A DNA stretch of 64,000 nt from Enterococcus faecalis (GTDB lineage Bacteria > Bacillota > Bacilli > Lactobacillales > Enterococcaceae). Positions 1 through 8,783 of this stretch are shown here, piece by piece (position 1 is the first letter of the stretch; the number at the start of each line of letters is the position of its first letter). The position numbers and the translations under genes were made by a program. The stretch spans positions 2,078,001-2,142,000 of the forward strand of contig NZ_CP118962.1 in assembly GCF_029024925.1 (NCBI RefSeq), given 5' to 3'. Under the pieces are notes generated by a model. The model did no database searches. It saw nothing but the letters and a program-made list of their open reading frames with translations, and was not told where the DNA came from.

Positions 1-75
1 ATAACTTTTGATAATGCCATGATTAATCGCTTCTGACATCCCAAAATCATCAGCATCAATAATTACTTTAACCAA
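1..75 (-). CDS. ChbG/YdjC-type carbohydrate deacetylase, N-terminal fragment
   Basis: Only the first 25 codons are inside the window, reading leftward off its edge. The peptide contains VIIDADDFGMSEAINHG, the N-terminal signature of the YdjC/ChbG family; the Asp-Asp pair belongs to the metal site of these deacetylases. The start is a TTG at 75, chosen because an unusually G-rich ribosome site (GGGGGGAG) lies just upstream at about 79-87. Family members remove acetyl groups from chitooligosaccharides or related sugars; the substrate here cannot be judged from the fragment. Confidence 0.75.
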   Translation of the reverse strand, partial: MVKVIIDADDFGMSEAINHGIIKSY

Positions 76-94
76 CAGCTCCCCCCTCTTTTCT

Positions 95-718
95 TTACGT
101 ATTTTTGATGACAATTCCGACAATAATATTAACAGCTGATTCACAATCATTAATCGTGCGCTCAAGCTGATCATAAACATCTTTCCACTTGATAACTTTT
201 AATAAATCTTTTTCGTTAGTCATCAAATCTTTCATGGCGCTACTGTATAATTTATCGCCTTGAGATTCAATCGTATTGACTTCATCAATCAATGAAACTA
301 ACGTTTTAGAATTCTTAAATTTTGCAAATTCCTTCGTTGCTGATTTAACGCCTTCTGTCGCTTTAACAATATAAGCAGTTAATTCTAGCGCGGGCGCAAT
401 CATTGCTTCGACAACTAAATGATCAAGTAAATAAGACAAACTATTAATGCTATCAATAATGTTATCTAAGTGATCCGTAATATCGACAATATCTTCTCGA
501 TCAATCGGCGTAATAAAGGAAATATAGAGTTCATTTAAAATTTTGCGAACAATTTCATCATTCTCTTTTTCCAATTGATGAACCACTTCTGATTTTTTTA
601 CTAAGTTTTCTAATGAATAATTGTCTACAATTTCTTGCAAAACCTTTGCCGCTTCATAAGCATTTGTTGCTAACTGGTTTAATTCTCCAAAATAATCAAA
701 TTGTTTTTTACGTGCCAT
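95..718 (-). CDS. DUF47/PhoU-like phosphate transport accessory protein
   Basis: A 207-residue, almost entirely helical cytoplasmic protein of the DUF47 (YkaA/Pit accessory) family, which is PhoU-like in fold. Such proteins sit beside low-affinity phosphate transporters and are thought to modulate them. It follows the Pit gene (731-1744) with a 12-base gap and a ribosome site in that gap, so the two are almost certainly co-transcribed. Acidic clusters typical of PhoU-like metal binding (for example ITPIDREDIVDITDHLD, residues about 69-86) are visible. The family call is firm; the regulatory role is inferred from context. Confidence 0.9.
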   Translation of the reverse strand: MARKKQFDYFGELNQLATNAYEAAKVLQEIVDNYSLENLVKKSEVVHQLEKENDEIVRKILNELYISFITPIDREDIVDITDHLDNIIDSINSLSYLLDHLVVEAMIAPALELTAYIVKATEGVKSATKEFAKFKNSKTLVSLIDEVNTIESQGDKLYSSAMKDLMTNEKDLLKVIKWKDVYDQLERTINDCESAVNIIVGIVIKNT

Positions 719-730
719 GTTTTTCTCTCC

Positions 731-1744
731 TTAAAAAATTGCAATAAATAATTTTGACATCACATAAGCGATCAGCCCACATCCTGGGAAAGTTAAAATC
801 CATGCTATCAGCATTTCTTTCACGATACGCCAGTCAACACTTGAGATTCGCTTAGAAGCACCTACTCCCATAATCGCTGTCGTTTTTGTATGAGTAGTTG
901 AAACTGGAATCCCAAAAGCCGATGCTAAAAATAAACAAATAGCCGTGCTTAAATCTGCAGTGAAGCCTTGATAGCGTTCGAGTTTTACCATATCCATCCC
1001 GACTGATTTAATGATTCTCATGCCGCCCACAGAAGTTCCAATGCCCATTGTAATGGAACACAGAACCATAACCCATAACGGAATCACAAAACCGCCACCT
1101 GTTTTTTCGACTAAATTATTATAAAAAAGCACTAACATGAACACGCCCATAAATTTTTGCCCATCTTGCGCACCATGTAAAAAAGCATTAGCTCCTGCAC
1201 CAAAGGCTTGCCCAACTGTAAAAAATTTGTTGGCTTTTCTTCTAGGCACAGCCGAGAAAGCTTTCACAACAAGTTTGGCAATCAAATAACCGCCGCCAAA
1301 GCCCATAACGGTAGAAACAACTAGGCCAACAAGCACTTTGATCCATTCCGAGCCATTGACTGCACCCAAACCACCTAATGCCATTGCCGAACCAGTCAAA
1401 CCGGCAATTAACGCATGGCTTTCACTTGTGGGAATACCAAAATACCACGCAGCAACTGCCCAAACCACAATTGAAAAAAGCGAAGCAGCCAAAGCCACCT
1501 GTGAAGCGTTTCCATTTGCGTCAAAACTAACAATGTTGCTAATCGTTTCAGCTACTTGGGCATTAAAAAAGGTCATGACTAATGCACCTAAAAAGTTCAT
1601 CACAACAGCCATCCAAATTGCGACATTCGGTTTTAACACCCGAGTCGAGACAGCGGTTGCAATTGCGTTCGGCGCATCCGTCCAACCGTTAACAAAAATT
1701 ACACCCATTACCAAAGTAATCGTTACCAATAATGCAATACTCAC
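731..1744 (-). CDS. pit: Inorganic phosphate transporter, PiT family
   Basis: Polytopic membrane protein with about ten hydrophobic segments. It carries the two inverted PHO-4 repeats of PiT permeases: GWTDAPNAIATAVSTRVL near the N-terminus and the matching AGANAFLHGAQDGQKFMG in the second half. It should import phosphate coupled to a cation. The reading frame extends to an ATG at 1765, but a -10-like TATGAT at 1777-1782 would put transcription start only a few bases upstream of that ATG. A GTG at 1744 has a GGTGG site about 7 bases upstream and is preferred here. The DUF47 gene follows in the same transcript. Confidence 0.92.
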   Translation of the reverse strand: MSIALLVTITLVMGVIFVNGWTDAPNAIATAVSTRVLKPNVAIWMAVVMNFLGALVMTFFNAQVAETISNIVSFDANGNASQVALAASLFSIVVWAVAAWYFGIPTSESHALIAGLTGSAMALGGLGAVNGSEWIKVLVGLVVSTVMGFGGGYLIAKLVVKAFSAVPRRKANKFFTVGQAFGAGANAFLHGAQDGQKFMGVFMLVLFYNNLVEKTGGGFVIPLWVMVLCSITMGIGTSVGGMRIIKSVGMDMVKLERYQGFTADLSTAICLFLASAFGIPVSTTHTKTTAIMGVGASKRISSVDWRIVKEMLIAWILTFPGCGLIAYVMSKLFIAIF

Positions 1745-1885
1745 AAAGACACCACCATTTTTCATTTATCTATTTTATCATAGCATGTTTTAAAAAAAAT
1801 GTATGCTTTTTTCTTAAGGCTCTGGCAAATTTTCTTATTTTTTTCTTGAAATTGTCTGTTAAGGAAAAAAACTTGTCGTCTTTTA

Positions 1886-1914
1886 TTGCAATGGAACAAT
1901 GGATTAGGTATAAT
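1886..1914 (+). promoter_or_regulatory. rpsT promoter
   Basis: TTGCAA (1886-1891) and TATAAT (1909-1914) are separated by 17 bases, a strong sigma-A promoter about 60 bases upstream of the rpsT start codon. The roughly 55-base leader could hold regulatory structure, but none is obvious. Confidence 0.85.
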
Positions 1915-1975
1915 GATTACTGTTGAATTACATTGGCTGACCAGTGTAAAACCTAAATCATCGGAGGTGAAACAA

Positions 1976-2227
1976 ATGCCAAATATCGAATCTGCAATCA
2001 AACGCGTACGTACAAGTGCTAACGCGAATGCGAAAAATTCATCTCAAACAAACGCAATGCGTACAGCAATCAAGAAATTTGAAGAAGCTGTAGCTGCTGG
2101 AGCTGATAACGTCGATGCTTTATACAACGAAGCTGTTAAAGCTGTTGATATGGCTGCAACTAAAGGTTTAATCCATAAAAACAAAGCTAACCGCGATAAA
2201 ATTCGTTTAAGCAAATTAGCTAAATAA
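1976..2227 (+). CDS. rpsT: 30S ribosomal protein S20
   Basis: 83-residue basic protein beginning [14 protein letters not shown], the normal S20 start. S20 binds 16S rRNA early in 30S assembly. The reading frame is open further upstream to 1886, but the ATG at 1976 follows a perfect ribosome site (CGGAGGTG) and gives the family length. Lys/Arg-rich helices and the C-terminal [16 protein letters not shown] are typical. It is monocistronic, with its own promoter and a terminator directly after the stop. It lies near holA and comEC as in Bacillus subtilis. Confidence 0.98.
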
Positions 2228-2235
2228 TGTGAGAT

Positions 2236-2266
2236 AGAAGTTAGCATTCATGTTAGCTTCTTTTTT
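2236..2266 (+). terminator. rpsT terminator
   Basis: A 10-base-pair stem (2236-2245 with 2252-2261, two G-U pairs) is followed by six T residues, directly downstream of rpsT. Confidence 0.85.
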
Positions 2267-2274
2267 CATCCAAA

Positions 2275-2315
2275 AATGTCCAAGTCTGTTTTCACAAAGA
2301 CTCGGACATTTTTTT
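2275..2315. terminator. Bidirectional terminator between rpsT and the thioesterase gene
   Basis: A 13-base inverted repeat (2275-2287 with 2298-2310, one mismatch) is flanked by an A-run on the left and a T-run on the right, so it can stop transcription from both sides. It overlaps the last codon of the minus-strand thioesterase gene. Confidence 0.8.
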
Positions 2316-2850
2316 ATAAAGGTGAATCAATCCACGGTAAATCCGTTGTGAGATGTTGACTAAATAATTTAGTCTCTTCTCGCAAAGCTAAACGTTGTTG
2401 TCGTCTCGTTTCATAATTGGAACAAATCAACTTTTCTTCTGCAGTTTCTGGGACGACTGCCGCTAATTGGAAGTCACTTTCAGGATTCATATGAGACGGA
2501 ATGGCTACAAAAGTTGTAAAACAAGTCGCCGCTAAATAACGCTCTCCAGTTGTTAAATCTTCTCCTACAACTTTAACAAATACTTCCATCGATTTATGAT
2601 GCACACCAGAAACAAACGTTTCAACACACACTGAGTGATTTTCTTTTAAAGGTTTTAAAAAATTCAAGTTATCTAAAGATGCTGTAACTGCCCCTCTCCG
2701 ACAATGTCGTGAAACGGAAATGGATGCGGCGTCATCAATTAAAGACATTAATTTCCCACCAAATAGTGCACCAAAGGGATTTAAATCAAAGGGAAATACA
2801 CGATGTGTTTGAATCACTCGTGATTCTCGACAAAATTTTTCTTTCGTCAT
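2314..2850 (-). CDS. Acyl-CoA thioesterase, hotdog fold (YkhA/BACH type)
   Basis: 178-residue single hotdog-domain protein. The segment HRVFPFDLNPFGALFGGKLMSLIDDAASISVSR is the characteristic helix region of cytosolic acyl-CoA hydrolases, with the catalytic Asp in LIDDAA. It should cleave acyl-CoA to free fatty acid and CoA. The frame opens at 2871, but the ATG at 2850 has GAGGAA six bases upstream and is the better start. The gene stands alone between rpsT and panE, which are both on the other strand. The physiological substrate is unknown. Confidence 0.88.
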   Translation of the reverse strand: MTKEKFCRESRVIQTHRVFPFDLNPFGALFGGKLMSLIDDAASISVSRHCRRGAVTASLDNLNFLKPLKENHSVCVETFVSGVHHKSMEVFVKVVGEDLTTGERYLAATCFTTFVAIPSHMNPESDFQLAAVVPETAEEKLICSNYETRRQQRLALREETKLFSQHLTTDLPWIDSPL

Positions 2851-2996
2851 TAACGATTCCTCTACTTTCATTTATAAACTTTTCCACGCTTTACTTTAGC
2901 TTACTTTACCATTTGATGCAATCCTTACTTTTTAGGAAACATTTAAAAAATAACAAATTTGCAAGTCCCATTTATTCATTTTTAAGAAAGTTGCTG

Positions 2997-3002
2997 TATA
3001 AT
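2997..3002 (+). promoter_or_regulatory. panE -10 element
   Basis: Perfect TATAAT 37 bases upstream of the panE start codon. No good -35 element is found at 16-18 bases, so only the -10 is marked. Confidence 0.5.
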
Positions 3003-3039
3003 AATAACGGTTAAAGAACTTTTAAGGAGATGGATACAC

Positions 3040-3981
3040 ATGAAAATTGCAATTGCTGGTGCCGGCGCTATGGGCAGCCGTTTAGAAATTATGTTGCATC
3101 AAGGCGGAAATGATGTAACTTTAATCGATCAATGGCCCGCGCACATTGAAGCCATTCGTAAAAATGGTTTAATCGCTGATTTTAATGGAGAAGAAGTTGT
3201 CGCAAAACTACCAATCTTCTCACCAGAAGAAATTGACCATCAAAATGAACAAGTTGATTTAATTATTGCTTTAACCAAAGCACAACAATTAGATGCAATG
3301 TTTAAAGCGATTCAACCAATGATTACTGAAAAAACGTATGTACTATGTTTATTAAATGGCTTAGGTCATGAAGATGTACTAGAAAAATATGTGCCAAAAG
3401 AAAACATCTTGGTTGGCATTACCATGTGGACAGCTGGTTTAGAAGGACCGGGACGTGTTAAACTTTTAGGTGATGGCGAAATTGAATTAGAAAATATTGA
3501 TCCTTCTGGTAAAGAATTTGCTTTAGAAGTCGTTGATGTCTTCCAAAAAGCTGGTTTAAATCCAAGCTATAGTAGCAATGTTCGCTACTCTATTTGGCGG
3601 AAAGCCTGTGTCAATGGCACGCTAAATGGTTTGTGTACAATCCTTGATTGTAATATTGCCGAATTTGGTGCACTACCTGTTAGTGAATCCCTTGTTAAAA
3701 CATTAATCAGTGAATTTGCAGCAGTCGCAGAAAAAGAAGCCATTCATTTAGATCAAGCAGAAGTCTATACACATATTGCTCAAACTTATGATCCAAACGG
3801 TATTGGCTTGCACTATCCGTCTATGTATCAAGATTTAATTAAAAATCATCGTCTCACAGAAATTGATTACATTAATGGTGCTGTTTGGCGCAAAGGACAA
3901 AAATACAACGTAGCAACACCTTTCTGTGCCATGTTGACACAGCTTGTTCACGGAAAAGAAGAACTATTAGGAGCTAAATAA
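3040..3981 (+). CDS. panE: 2-dehydropantoate 2-reductase
   Basis: 313-residue NADPH-dependent reductase of the ApbA/PanE family. It converts ketopantoate to pantoate in pantothenate/CoA synthesis. The N-terminal Rossmann motif is IAGAGAMGSRLEIML (residues 4-18). The C-terminal ApbA domain begins near residue 180, where RKACVNGTLNGLCTILDCN carries the catalytic-Lys region. A ribosome site AAGGAGA precedes the ATG by 8 bases. It is monocistronic, with a shared terminator downstream. Paralogues that act on other 2-oxoacids exist in lactic acid bacteria, so the exact substrate is likely but not certain. Confidence 0.88.
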   Translation: MKIAIAGAGAMGSRLEIMLHQGGNDVTLIDQWPAHIEAIRKNGLIADFNGEEVVAKLPIFSPEEIDHQNEQVDLIIALTKAQQLDAMFKAIQPMITEKTYVLCLLNGLGHEDVLEKYVPKENILVGITMWTAGLEGPGRVKLLGDGEIELENIDPSGKEFALEVVDVFQKAGLNPSYSSNVRYSIWRKACVNGTLNGLCTILDCNIAEFGALPVSESLVKTLISEFAAVAEKEAIHLDQAEVYTHIAQTYDPNGIGLHYPSMYQDLIKNHRLTEIDYINGAVWRKGQKYNVATPFCAMLTQLVHGKEELLGAK

Positions 3982-3982
3982 T

Positions 3983-4034
3983 AAGAAAATGCCAGAGACA
4001 ATCGTTGTATGACGATTGCCTCTGGCATTTTCTT
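3983..4034. terminator. Bidirectional terminator between panE and holA
   Basis: A 15-base perfect inverted repeat (3983-3997 with 4020-4034) with a second internal stem forms a long GC-containing hairpin. It is flanked by A-rich and T-rich sides, and the two convergent genes end on either side of it. Confidence 0.88.
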
Positions 4035-5061
4035 ATTTTGCTTGTGCAGTCAATTTTAAAATAAATAATTGGAATAGTAATTCTTTATCCATTTGGCCCG
4101 TTTTCATGCGGTAATCATTTTCAACTAATTCATCATAAAGTCTTTCTAATCGAGACAATTCAAATCGTCGGACTTGTTGTAACGCTAACTTGACTCGATA
4201 AGGATGAACCTTTAATGTATCAGCGATATTCGCTTGTTGATAGCCCATCTTAGCCAAAATTTTGGTTTGCAGAAAAAGGCGAATCTGATTCAATAAGATT
4301 GCATTTAACTTAATGGTTTCTTCTCCTTGTAAAAGTAAATCTTCATACAATTGAACAGCTTTTTCACTGTTTCCAGAAAGTACTTCGTTGGTTAAATCAA
4401 AAACATTATGTTCCAAAGACTTAGGGACTAATTCTTGAACCGCACCTCGTGTAATTGTCTTCGTTTCAAGGGCATATAAATACAGCTTCTGTAATTCTCC
4501 CATAATTTTTGATAAGTTCAAGTCTGTCAATTGAAGTAATAAATCAAAAGCATCGGAGCGAATAGTGTACCCTTCGCTCTCAATCGTTTGAGAAATATAC
4601 TGACGAATAGCCTTTTCATCCATTGGATTGACGTCAACTACTGTGGCATTTTTTTTCAATGCTTTGGTAACTTTTTTGCGTTCATCTAATTTTTCATAAG
4701 AGGCCATAAAAACAAGAACAGTTGTTGGTGATGGACTTTCCAAATAATTCAATAAAAGATTGACATCATGTTCCACACCGTTTGTTTTTCTTTCGGCAGT
4801 TAAAAAGTAAGGATTTTCCACAAAGACAAGGCGATAATCACCAAAAAACGGAATTGTTTCCGCTTCAGCAATCGCTGCACTTAAAGGTGTTTCCTCAATA
4901 TCAAATGAGAAAAAGTTAAATTGATCATCCTCTTCCGTCAACAATTCTTTCATCAATGTTGTTTTAAATAATTCAGTTAAATAAAGTTCTGTTCCTATTA
5001 ATAAATACACTGGAGCGATTTTTTGCTCTCGCACTTCTTTCAAAGCTTTTTGTAACTCCAT
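4033..5061 (-). CDS. holA: DNA polymerase III delta subunit
   Basis: 342 residues, the usual HolA (YqeN) length. Delta is the clamp-loader wrench that opens the beta ring. The N-terminal part (VYLLIGTELYLTELFKTTL) matches the HolA start. The central AAA+-like fold lacks a Walker motif, as expected for delta, and the C-terminal collar domain includes ANIADTLKVHPYRVKLALQQ. Its position next to comEC and rpsT is the standard Firmicutes arrangement. The ATG has only a modest ribosome site. Confidence 0.95.
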   Translation of the reverse strand: MELQKALKEVREQKIAPVYLLIGTELYLTELFKTTLMKELLTEEDDQFNFFSFDIEETPLSAAIAEAETIPFFGDYRLVFVENPYFLTAERKTNGVEHDVNLLLNYLESPSPTTVLVFMASYEKLDERKKVTKALKKNATVVDVNPMDEKAIRQYISQTIESEGYTIRSDAFDLLLQLTDLNLSKIMGELQKLYLYALETKTITRGAVQELVPKSLEHNVFDLTNEVLSGNSEKAVQLYEDLLLQGEETIKLNAILLNQIRLFLQTKILAKMGYQQANIADTLKVHPYRVKLALQQVRRFELSRLERLYDELVENDYRMKTGQMDKELLFQLFILKLTAQAK

Positions 5062-5118
5062 TGGCTCGCTCCTTTTCTCGTTTCTCTTGTTTATCCTATC
5101 ATGTTACTTCTGGAAATA

Positions 5119-7458
5119 CTAGTCTTGTTCTTTAACAAATTTGGCTTTAGAAAGCCCTTGCCAAGGTAACCATTGATAATAAATCATTCCTTGAAGATCG
5201 GTCCGATAATAATTTATTTTTTGCTCCTCCAGCGTCGCTAATGTCTCCTGATGAGGATGTTTAAAACGATTATTCAGTCCAGCTGAAATCAATGCTTCTC
5301 GCGGATTAAGCTGTTTGATAAATCTTTTAGTAGACGACGTTTTACTACCATGATGACCGACTTTCAAGATGTCGATTTTCAACTGGGGATAGCGAGCCAA
5401 CACTTGTTCTTCTCCTTCGGCTTCCAAGTCACCAGTAAATAAAAAATGCCGTCCGCCTAATTGTGTGGAAAACACTATCGAGTCATTATTGCCCCCAATA
5501 CTGCTCTTATTTGGTGATAAAATTTGAAAAGAAACGGGCCCATTAATTCGCTTGGGCGCTAAAATTGGCCGACAGTCTGTCCCGCTTTTTTGGAGTTGTT
5601 TCAAGACTTGGCGAAACGAAAAATTGGCTTCAGCTGCTCCTTTAGGAAAATACAGAACAGAAATTGGAACCTTCTGCGCAATGGCTAATAAATCGCCAAA
5701 ATGGTCTTCATGTGCGTGTGTGATGATCACTTCATCTAAACGTTTGACTCCTTGACTTTTGAGAAAAGGAATCACTGAATATTCCGCTCCTGATCGACTA
5801 TTTTTCCGTTGCCGCCAAGCTTCTTTGTCAAAAGACAACCGACCACCTGTATCGATCAATGTATTTTTTCTGTGAAAAGGCGCTTGGATAAACAAACTAT
5901 CCCCTTGGCCTACATCGATCATTGCAACAATGCCAATTGGCGAAAGGTATTTACTATTTATCAAAACAATTAGTAGTCCGATTGAGAAAAAAATTTTTTT
6001 AGACTTGTCTGCTAAATAAATCATTGAAAGTCCGATTAGTAATAACAAACTAATTTGTATCCAAGAATTTAAATAGCCGATGGTCAGCTTCGGATTTAAG
6101 TGAACTAGCACCCACTCAAATAAGCCATTCATTGTTAAAAATAGTGGTTCGAGCAAGACTGCTAAATAGCGTGCTGGCATAATAATCACTAGAAAAAAGC
6201 TCAACGTCAAAAGCGGTAACAAGAACCGTTCAAAAATTGGTAACAAGAGAAATGTTAAGAAACTTCCTAACAAGGGCCATTCATAAAATGATTGGACTAA
6301 AATAGGTAAGGAAGCCACAGCCAATAGGAAAGAGCCTAAACAATTTTTAATGAAAGGCGAAGAATAACCAACCAATGTTTGCTCTAAAAACAGCAGAACA
6401 AAAGAAAGTAAGTAACTAAATTGACCGCCGACTGAAAAAAAGAGGGTTGGCTGAACAATCAAGTGCACTAAGAGAGTTAAACTCCAACAATCGAGGGCCG
6501 GAACCTGCCAATTAAACCGTCGATTGAACGTATTGAGGTTTGTTTGTAAAAGCGCCCGCATGACACTAACTGAGAATCCTGTTAAACCAGCATATATCAG
6601 TGAAAAACCGCATTGCCACAAAAAATAACTTTCTTGCGTTCGGCGAGCAATTCTTAGCATTAGTAAGCGAAATAAACGAAGGAAAAAAGAAACATGCATC
6701 CCTGACAAACTAAAAAGATGCAAAATGCCTAATGCTGAAAATTTATCGCTTATTTCAGCAAATTCTTCATTACGAAAACCTAAGAGCAACGCATTCATAT
6801 ACATTGCACTAGTCTCAGCAAAATTTTTCTGAATATGTACCATCGCCCATTTCCGCCAGCCGCTAATGATTTCTTTAAACCGCCAAGAAAAAAAAGGACG
6901 CGGTTGTCCTATCTCCTCAATGAATAAAATAGCTTCGATTCCTTGATTCTTTAAAAATAGTTGATAATTGAAGCTATTTTTGTTGGTTTGACCTTGGGGC
7001 GAGTCTAAAATACCTACAGCAGTTGCCTGAATGGTTGTGGTTAGTTGTTGCCATTGCTGTTTTTCTTTCACACTTTTTAATTGATAAAATGCCATCACTT
7101 TCTGCCTTTTGCCTTTTACGATCCAATTGGCAGGAAATTTTACTTGATCACCATCTACTTGTATTTCATCTGGTAATATCGTTAGCTGTCCTGACAAGCG
7201 GACTTCTTTAGGCAACAAAGAGACTGGCTTTAACCACTGGAAAATCAATATGCCCCCTACTATTAAAAAACTGCACAAAAAACCTCCCAATATAACAGGA
7301 AAACTTTTTGTACAGACAATACGGATAACAGTGATAGAAAAAAGAAGAGCTCCTAATAGACTAGGTGCGAAAAAACACCACAGCCCACAACTAGTCAGCA
7401 GAGCTATGAAGAACCAATTATTCCTCAGCTGAGGAAGGATTGTCCTCAAGTGTGGCAA
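5119..7458 (-). CDS. comEC: ComEC/Rec2 DNA-uptake channel
   Basis: Large membrane protein (about 779 residues) forming the channel that carries single-stranded DNA into the cytoplasm during transformation. In order, it has an N-terminal DUF4131 region with two or three membrane segments, the Competence domain with many helices (LFSLSGMHVSFFLRL, about residues 245-260), and a C-terminal metallo-beta-lactamase-like domain with ITHAHEDHFGDLL and VGHHGSKTSS. No frameshift is seen. The frame runs back to a TTG at 7485 with no ribosome site; a TTG at 7458 has GGGGAG six bases upstream and is chosen. It overlaps the comEB end by 41 bases, which suggests translational coupling. Confidence 0.95.
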   Translation of the reverse strand: MPHLRTILPQLRNNWFFIALLTSCGLWCFFAPSLLGALLFSITVIRIVCTKSFPVILGGFLCSFLIVGGILIFQWLKPVSLLPKEVRLSGQLTILPDEIQVDGDQVKFPANWIVKGKRQKVMAFYQLKSVKEKQQWQQLTTTIQATAVGILDSPQGQTNKNSFNYQLFLKNQGIEAILFIEEIGQPRPFFSWRFKEIISGWRKWAMVHIQKNFAETSAMYMNALLLGFRNEEFAEISDKFSALGILHLFSLSGMHVSFFLRLFRLLMLRIARRTQESYFLWQCGFSLIYAGLTGFSVSVMRALLQTNLNTFNRRFNWQVPALDCWSLTLLVHLIVQPTLFFSVGGQFSYLLSFVLLFLEQTLVGYSSPFIKNCLGSFLLAVASLPILVQSFYEWPLLGSFLTFLLLPIFERFLLPLLTLSFFLVIIMPARYLAVLLEPLFLTMNGLFEWVLVHLNPKLTIGYLNSWIQISLLLLIGLSMIYLADKSKKIFFSIGLLIVLINSKYLSPIGIVAMIDVGQGDSLFIQAPFHRKNTLIDTGGRLSFDKEAWRQRKNSRSGAEYSVIPFLKSQGVKRLDEVIITHAHEDHFGDLLAIAQKVPISVLYFPKGAAEANFSFRQVLKQLQKSGTDCRPILAPKRINGPVSFQILSPNKSSIGGNNDSIVFSTQLGGRHFLFTGDLEAEGEEQVLARYPQLKIDILKVGHHGSKTSSTKRFIKQLNPREALISAGLNNRFKHPHQETLATLEEQKINYYRTDLQGMIYYQWLPWQGLSKAKFVKEQD

Positions 7459-7921
7459 ATTCTTCTCCCCATTGTAATTCGGCAAAATATTTTGGTACTA
7501 AAGTCACTTTTTCAACCGTGGCTCCTACTTGTTCAATTAAATTTAGGGCGTACGCATCATTACGGTAATCCTTTAAATAATAAATCTTTTTAATCCCTGC
7601 TTGTAAAATCATCTTTGTACATTGCAGGCAAGGGAAATGTGTCACATAAATTTCTGCCCCTTCTGTAGGGACGCCAAACTTCGCACATTGTAAAATTGCA
7701 TTCATTTCTGCGTGGATTGTTCGAACGCAATGATTATCAACAACATAGCATCCTTCATCAATACAATGCGTTCCGCCACTGACTGAACCATTGTAACCTC
7801 CTGCAATAATTCGTTTGTCGCGAACAATGGTTGCTCCGACAGTTAACCGTGTGCAAGTACTTCTTAATGATAATAAGACGCTTTGTCCCATAAAATATTG
7901 GTCCCATGGAATTCGTTCCAT
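7418..7921 (-). CDS. comEB: ComEB, dCMP/deoxycytidylate deaminase family protein
   Basis: 167-residue zinc-dependent deaminase fold. It has the HAEMNAI motif (zinc-binding His and catalytic Glu) and PCLQCTK (two zinc-binding Cys). The family deaminates dCMP to dUMP. In Bacillus the comEB gene lies between comEA and comEC and its product has been linked to the polar location of the uptake machinery. A very strong ribosome site (AAAGGAGG) precedes the ATG. Its own promoter lies at 7988-8016, so comEB-comEC can be made separately from comEA. Confidence 0.93.
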   Translation of the reverse strand: MERIPWDQYFMGQSVLLSLRSTCTRLTVGATIVRDKRIIAGGYNGSVSGGTHCIDEGCYVVDNHCVRTIHAEMNAILQCAKFGVPTEGAEIYVTHFPCLQCTKMILQAGIKKIYYLKDYRNDAYALNLIEQVGATVEKVTLVPKYFAELQWGEEFATLEDNPSSAEE

Positions 7922-7987
7922 AATAAACCTCCTTTATTTTTAATGACTCCTGTGTTCGATTTGCCAAATCATTTAATCTTATTACAA

Positions 7988-8016
7988 ATAGTATGTTATC
8001 CGCATCCCATAGTCAA
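7988..8016 (-). promoter_or_regulatory. comEB-comEC promoter
   Basis: On the minus strand TTGACT (8011-8016) and TACTAT (7988-7993) are 17 bases apart, about 67 bases before the comEB start. It looks like an ordinary sigma-A promoter. No ComK or SigX (com-box) motif was recognised. Confidence 0.7.
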
Positions 8017-8043
8017 GAATTCTCAGGAATTTTCTGTTAAAAG

Positions 8044-8688
8044 TTAGCCAGTCACTGTCAACATGTCTTTTAAACGTTCTACTGTTTTCTCTCCAATACC
8101 TGGAACATTTTTCAGTTCCTCGACGGTTTTAAACGGTCCTTGTTCGTCACGAAAGCGAATAATCTCTTGTGCTTTTTTCGCACCGATTCCTGAAATCGTT
8201 TGTAGCTCTGCTTCTGTTGCCCTATTAAGGTTGATTTTTTCCTCCTGATTTTGCTGAGCAGGTGCTGATTCCTGCAGCGTTTCTAATGACTGTGGCACTG
8301 GTTCTCCTTTTTTGGGCACGTAAATAATCATTTGATCTTTTACTTTTTGAGCGTAATTGACCTGGGTAGTATCAGCTTCCTCGCTCACGCCTCCAGCTAA
8401 AGCTAAAGCATCCCAAATCCGCTGCTGATTTTTTAGTTGATAGATTCCTGGTACTTTCACTGCGCCTTTAATATCAACATAGATCATTGTTTCTGCCCTT
8501 TCTTTTGTGGCATCTGTGGCGAACTCTGCCATAGTGGTCAGACTTGTCTCCTCCCACATTGTGGTGTCTACACGTGGCTCCTTATTAACCATCAAATAAA
8601 TGCCCACTAATAGAGTTATCAAAATAACTATAGACGCGCCACTACCTAGCAATAGCCACTTTTTAGGTAACTGTTTCAACCAATCCAT
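8044..8688 (-). CDS. comEA: ComEA competence DNA receptor
   Basis: 214-residue membrane-anchored DNA-binding protein. It has a short cytoplasmic start and one membrane helix (about residues 10-30). A SLBB domain (MIYVDIKGAVKVPGIYQL) follows, then a Gln/Glu linker, and two helix-hairpin-helix motifs end the protein (INLNRATEAELQTISGIG and NVPGIGEKTVERLKDML). It binds incoming double-stranded DNA and passes it to ComEC. The frame opens at 8721, but the ATG at 8688 has GGGAGG 7 bases upstream. The E. faecalis uptake genes look intact here although the species is not known for natural transformation. Confidence 0.95.
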   Translation of the reverse strand: MDWLKQLPKKWLLLGSGASIVILITLLVGIYLMVNKEPRVDTTMWEETSLTTMAEFATDATKERAETMIYVDIKGAVKVPGIYQLKNQQRIWDALALAGGVSEEADTTQVNYAQKVKDQMIIYVPKKGEPVPQSLETLQESAPAQQNQEEKINLNRATEAELQTISGIGAKKAQEIIRFRDEQGPFKTVEELKNVPGIGEKTVERLKDMLTVTG

Positions 8689-8723
8689 CGTTTGTCCTCC
8701 CTTCAAAATATAATTACGCATTT

Positions 8724-8777
8724 TTTAACAAAAAAATGCGCCTGGACCAAAAATCACTAGTAATTTTTGGCCCAGGC
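8724..8777 (-). terminator. Terminator of the ylaN-sepM cluster
   Basis: A 15-base stem (8740-8754 with 8763-8777, one mismatch) is followed on the minus strand by seven T residues. It separates sepM from comEA. Confidence 0.85.
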
Positions 8778-8783
8778 ACACTT

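Noticed and set aside
1886-1975. N-terminal extension of ribosomal protein S20
   Set aside because: The longer frame would start upstream of the promoter -10; the ATG at 1976 has a perfect ribosome site and gives the normal S20 length.
1762-2001. 79-codon frame on the minus strand before rpsT
   Set aside because: It is antisense to the rpsT promoter and leader, has no ribosome site and reads like non-coding sequence.
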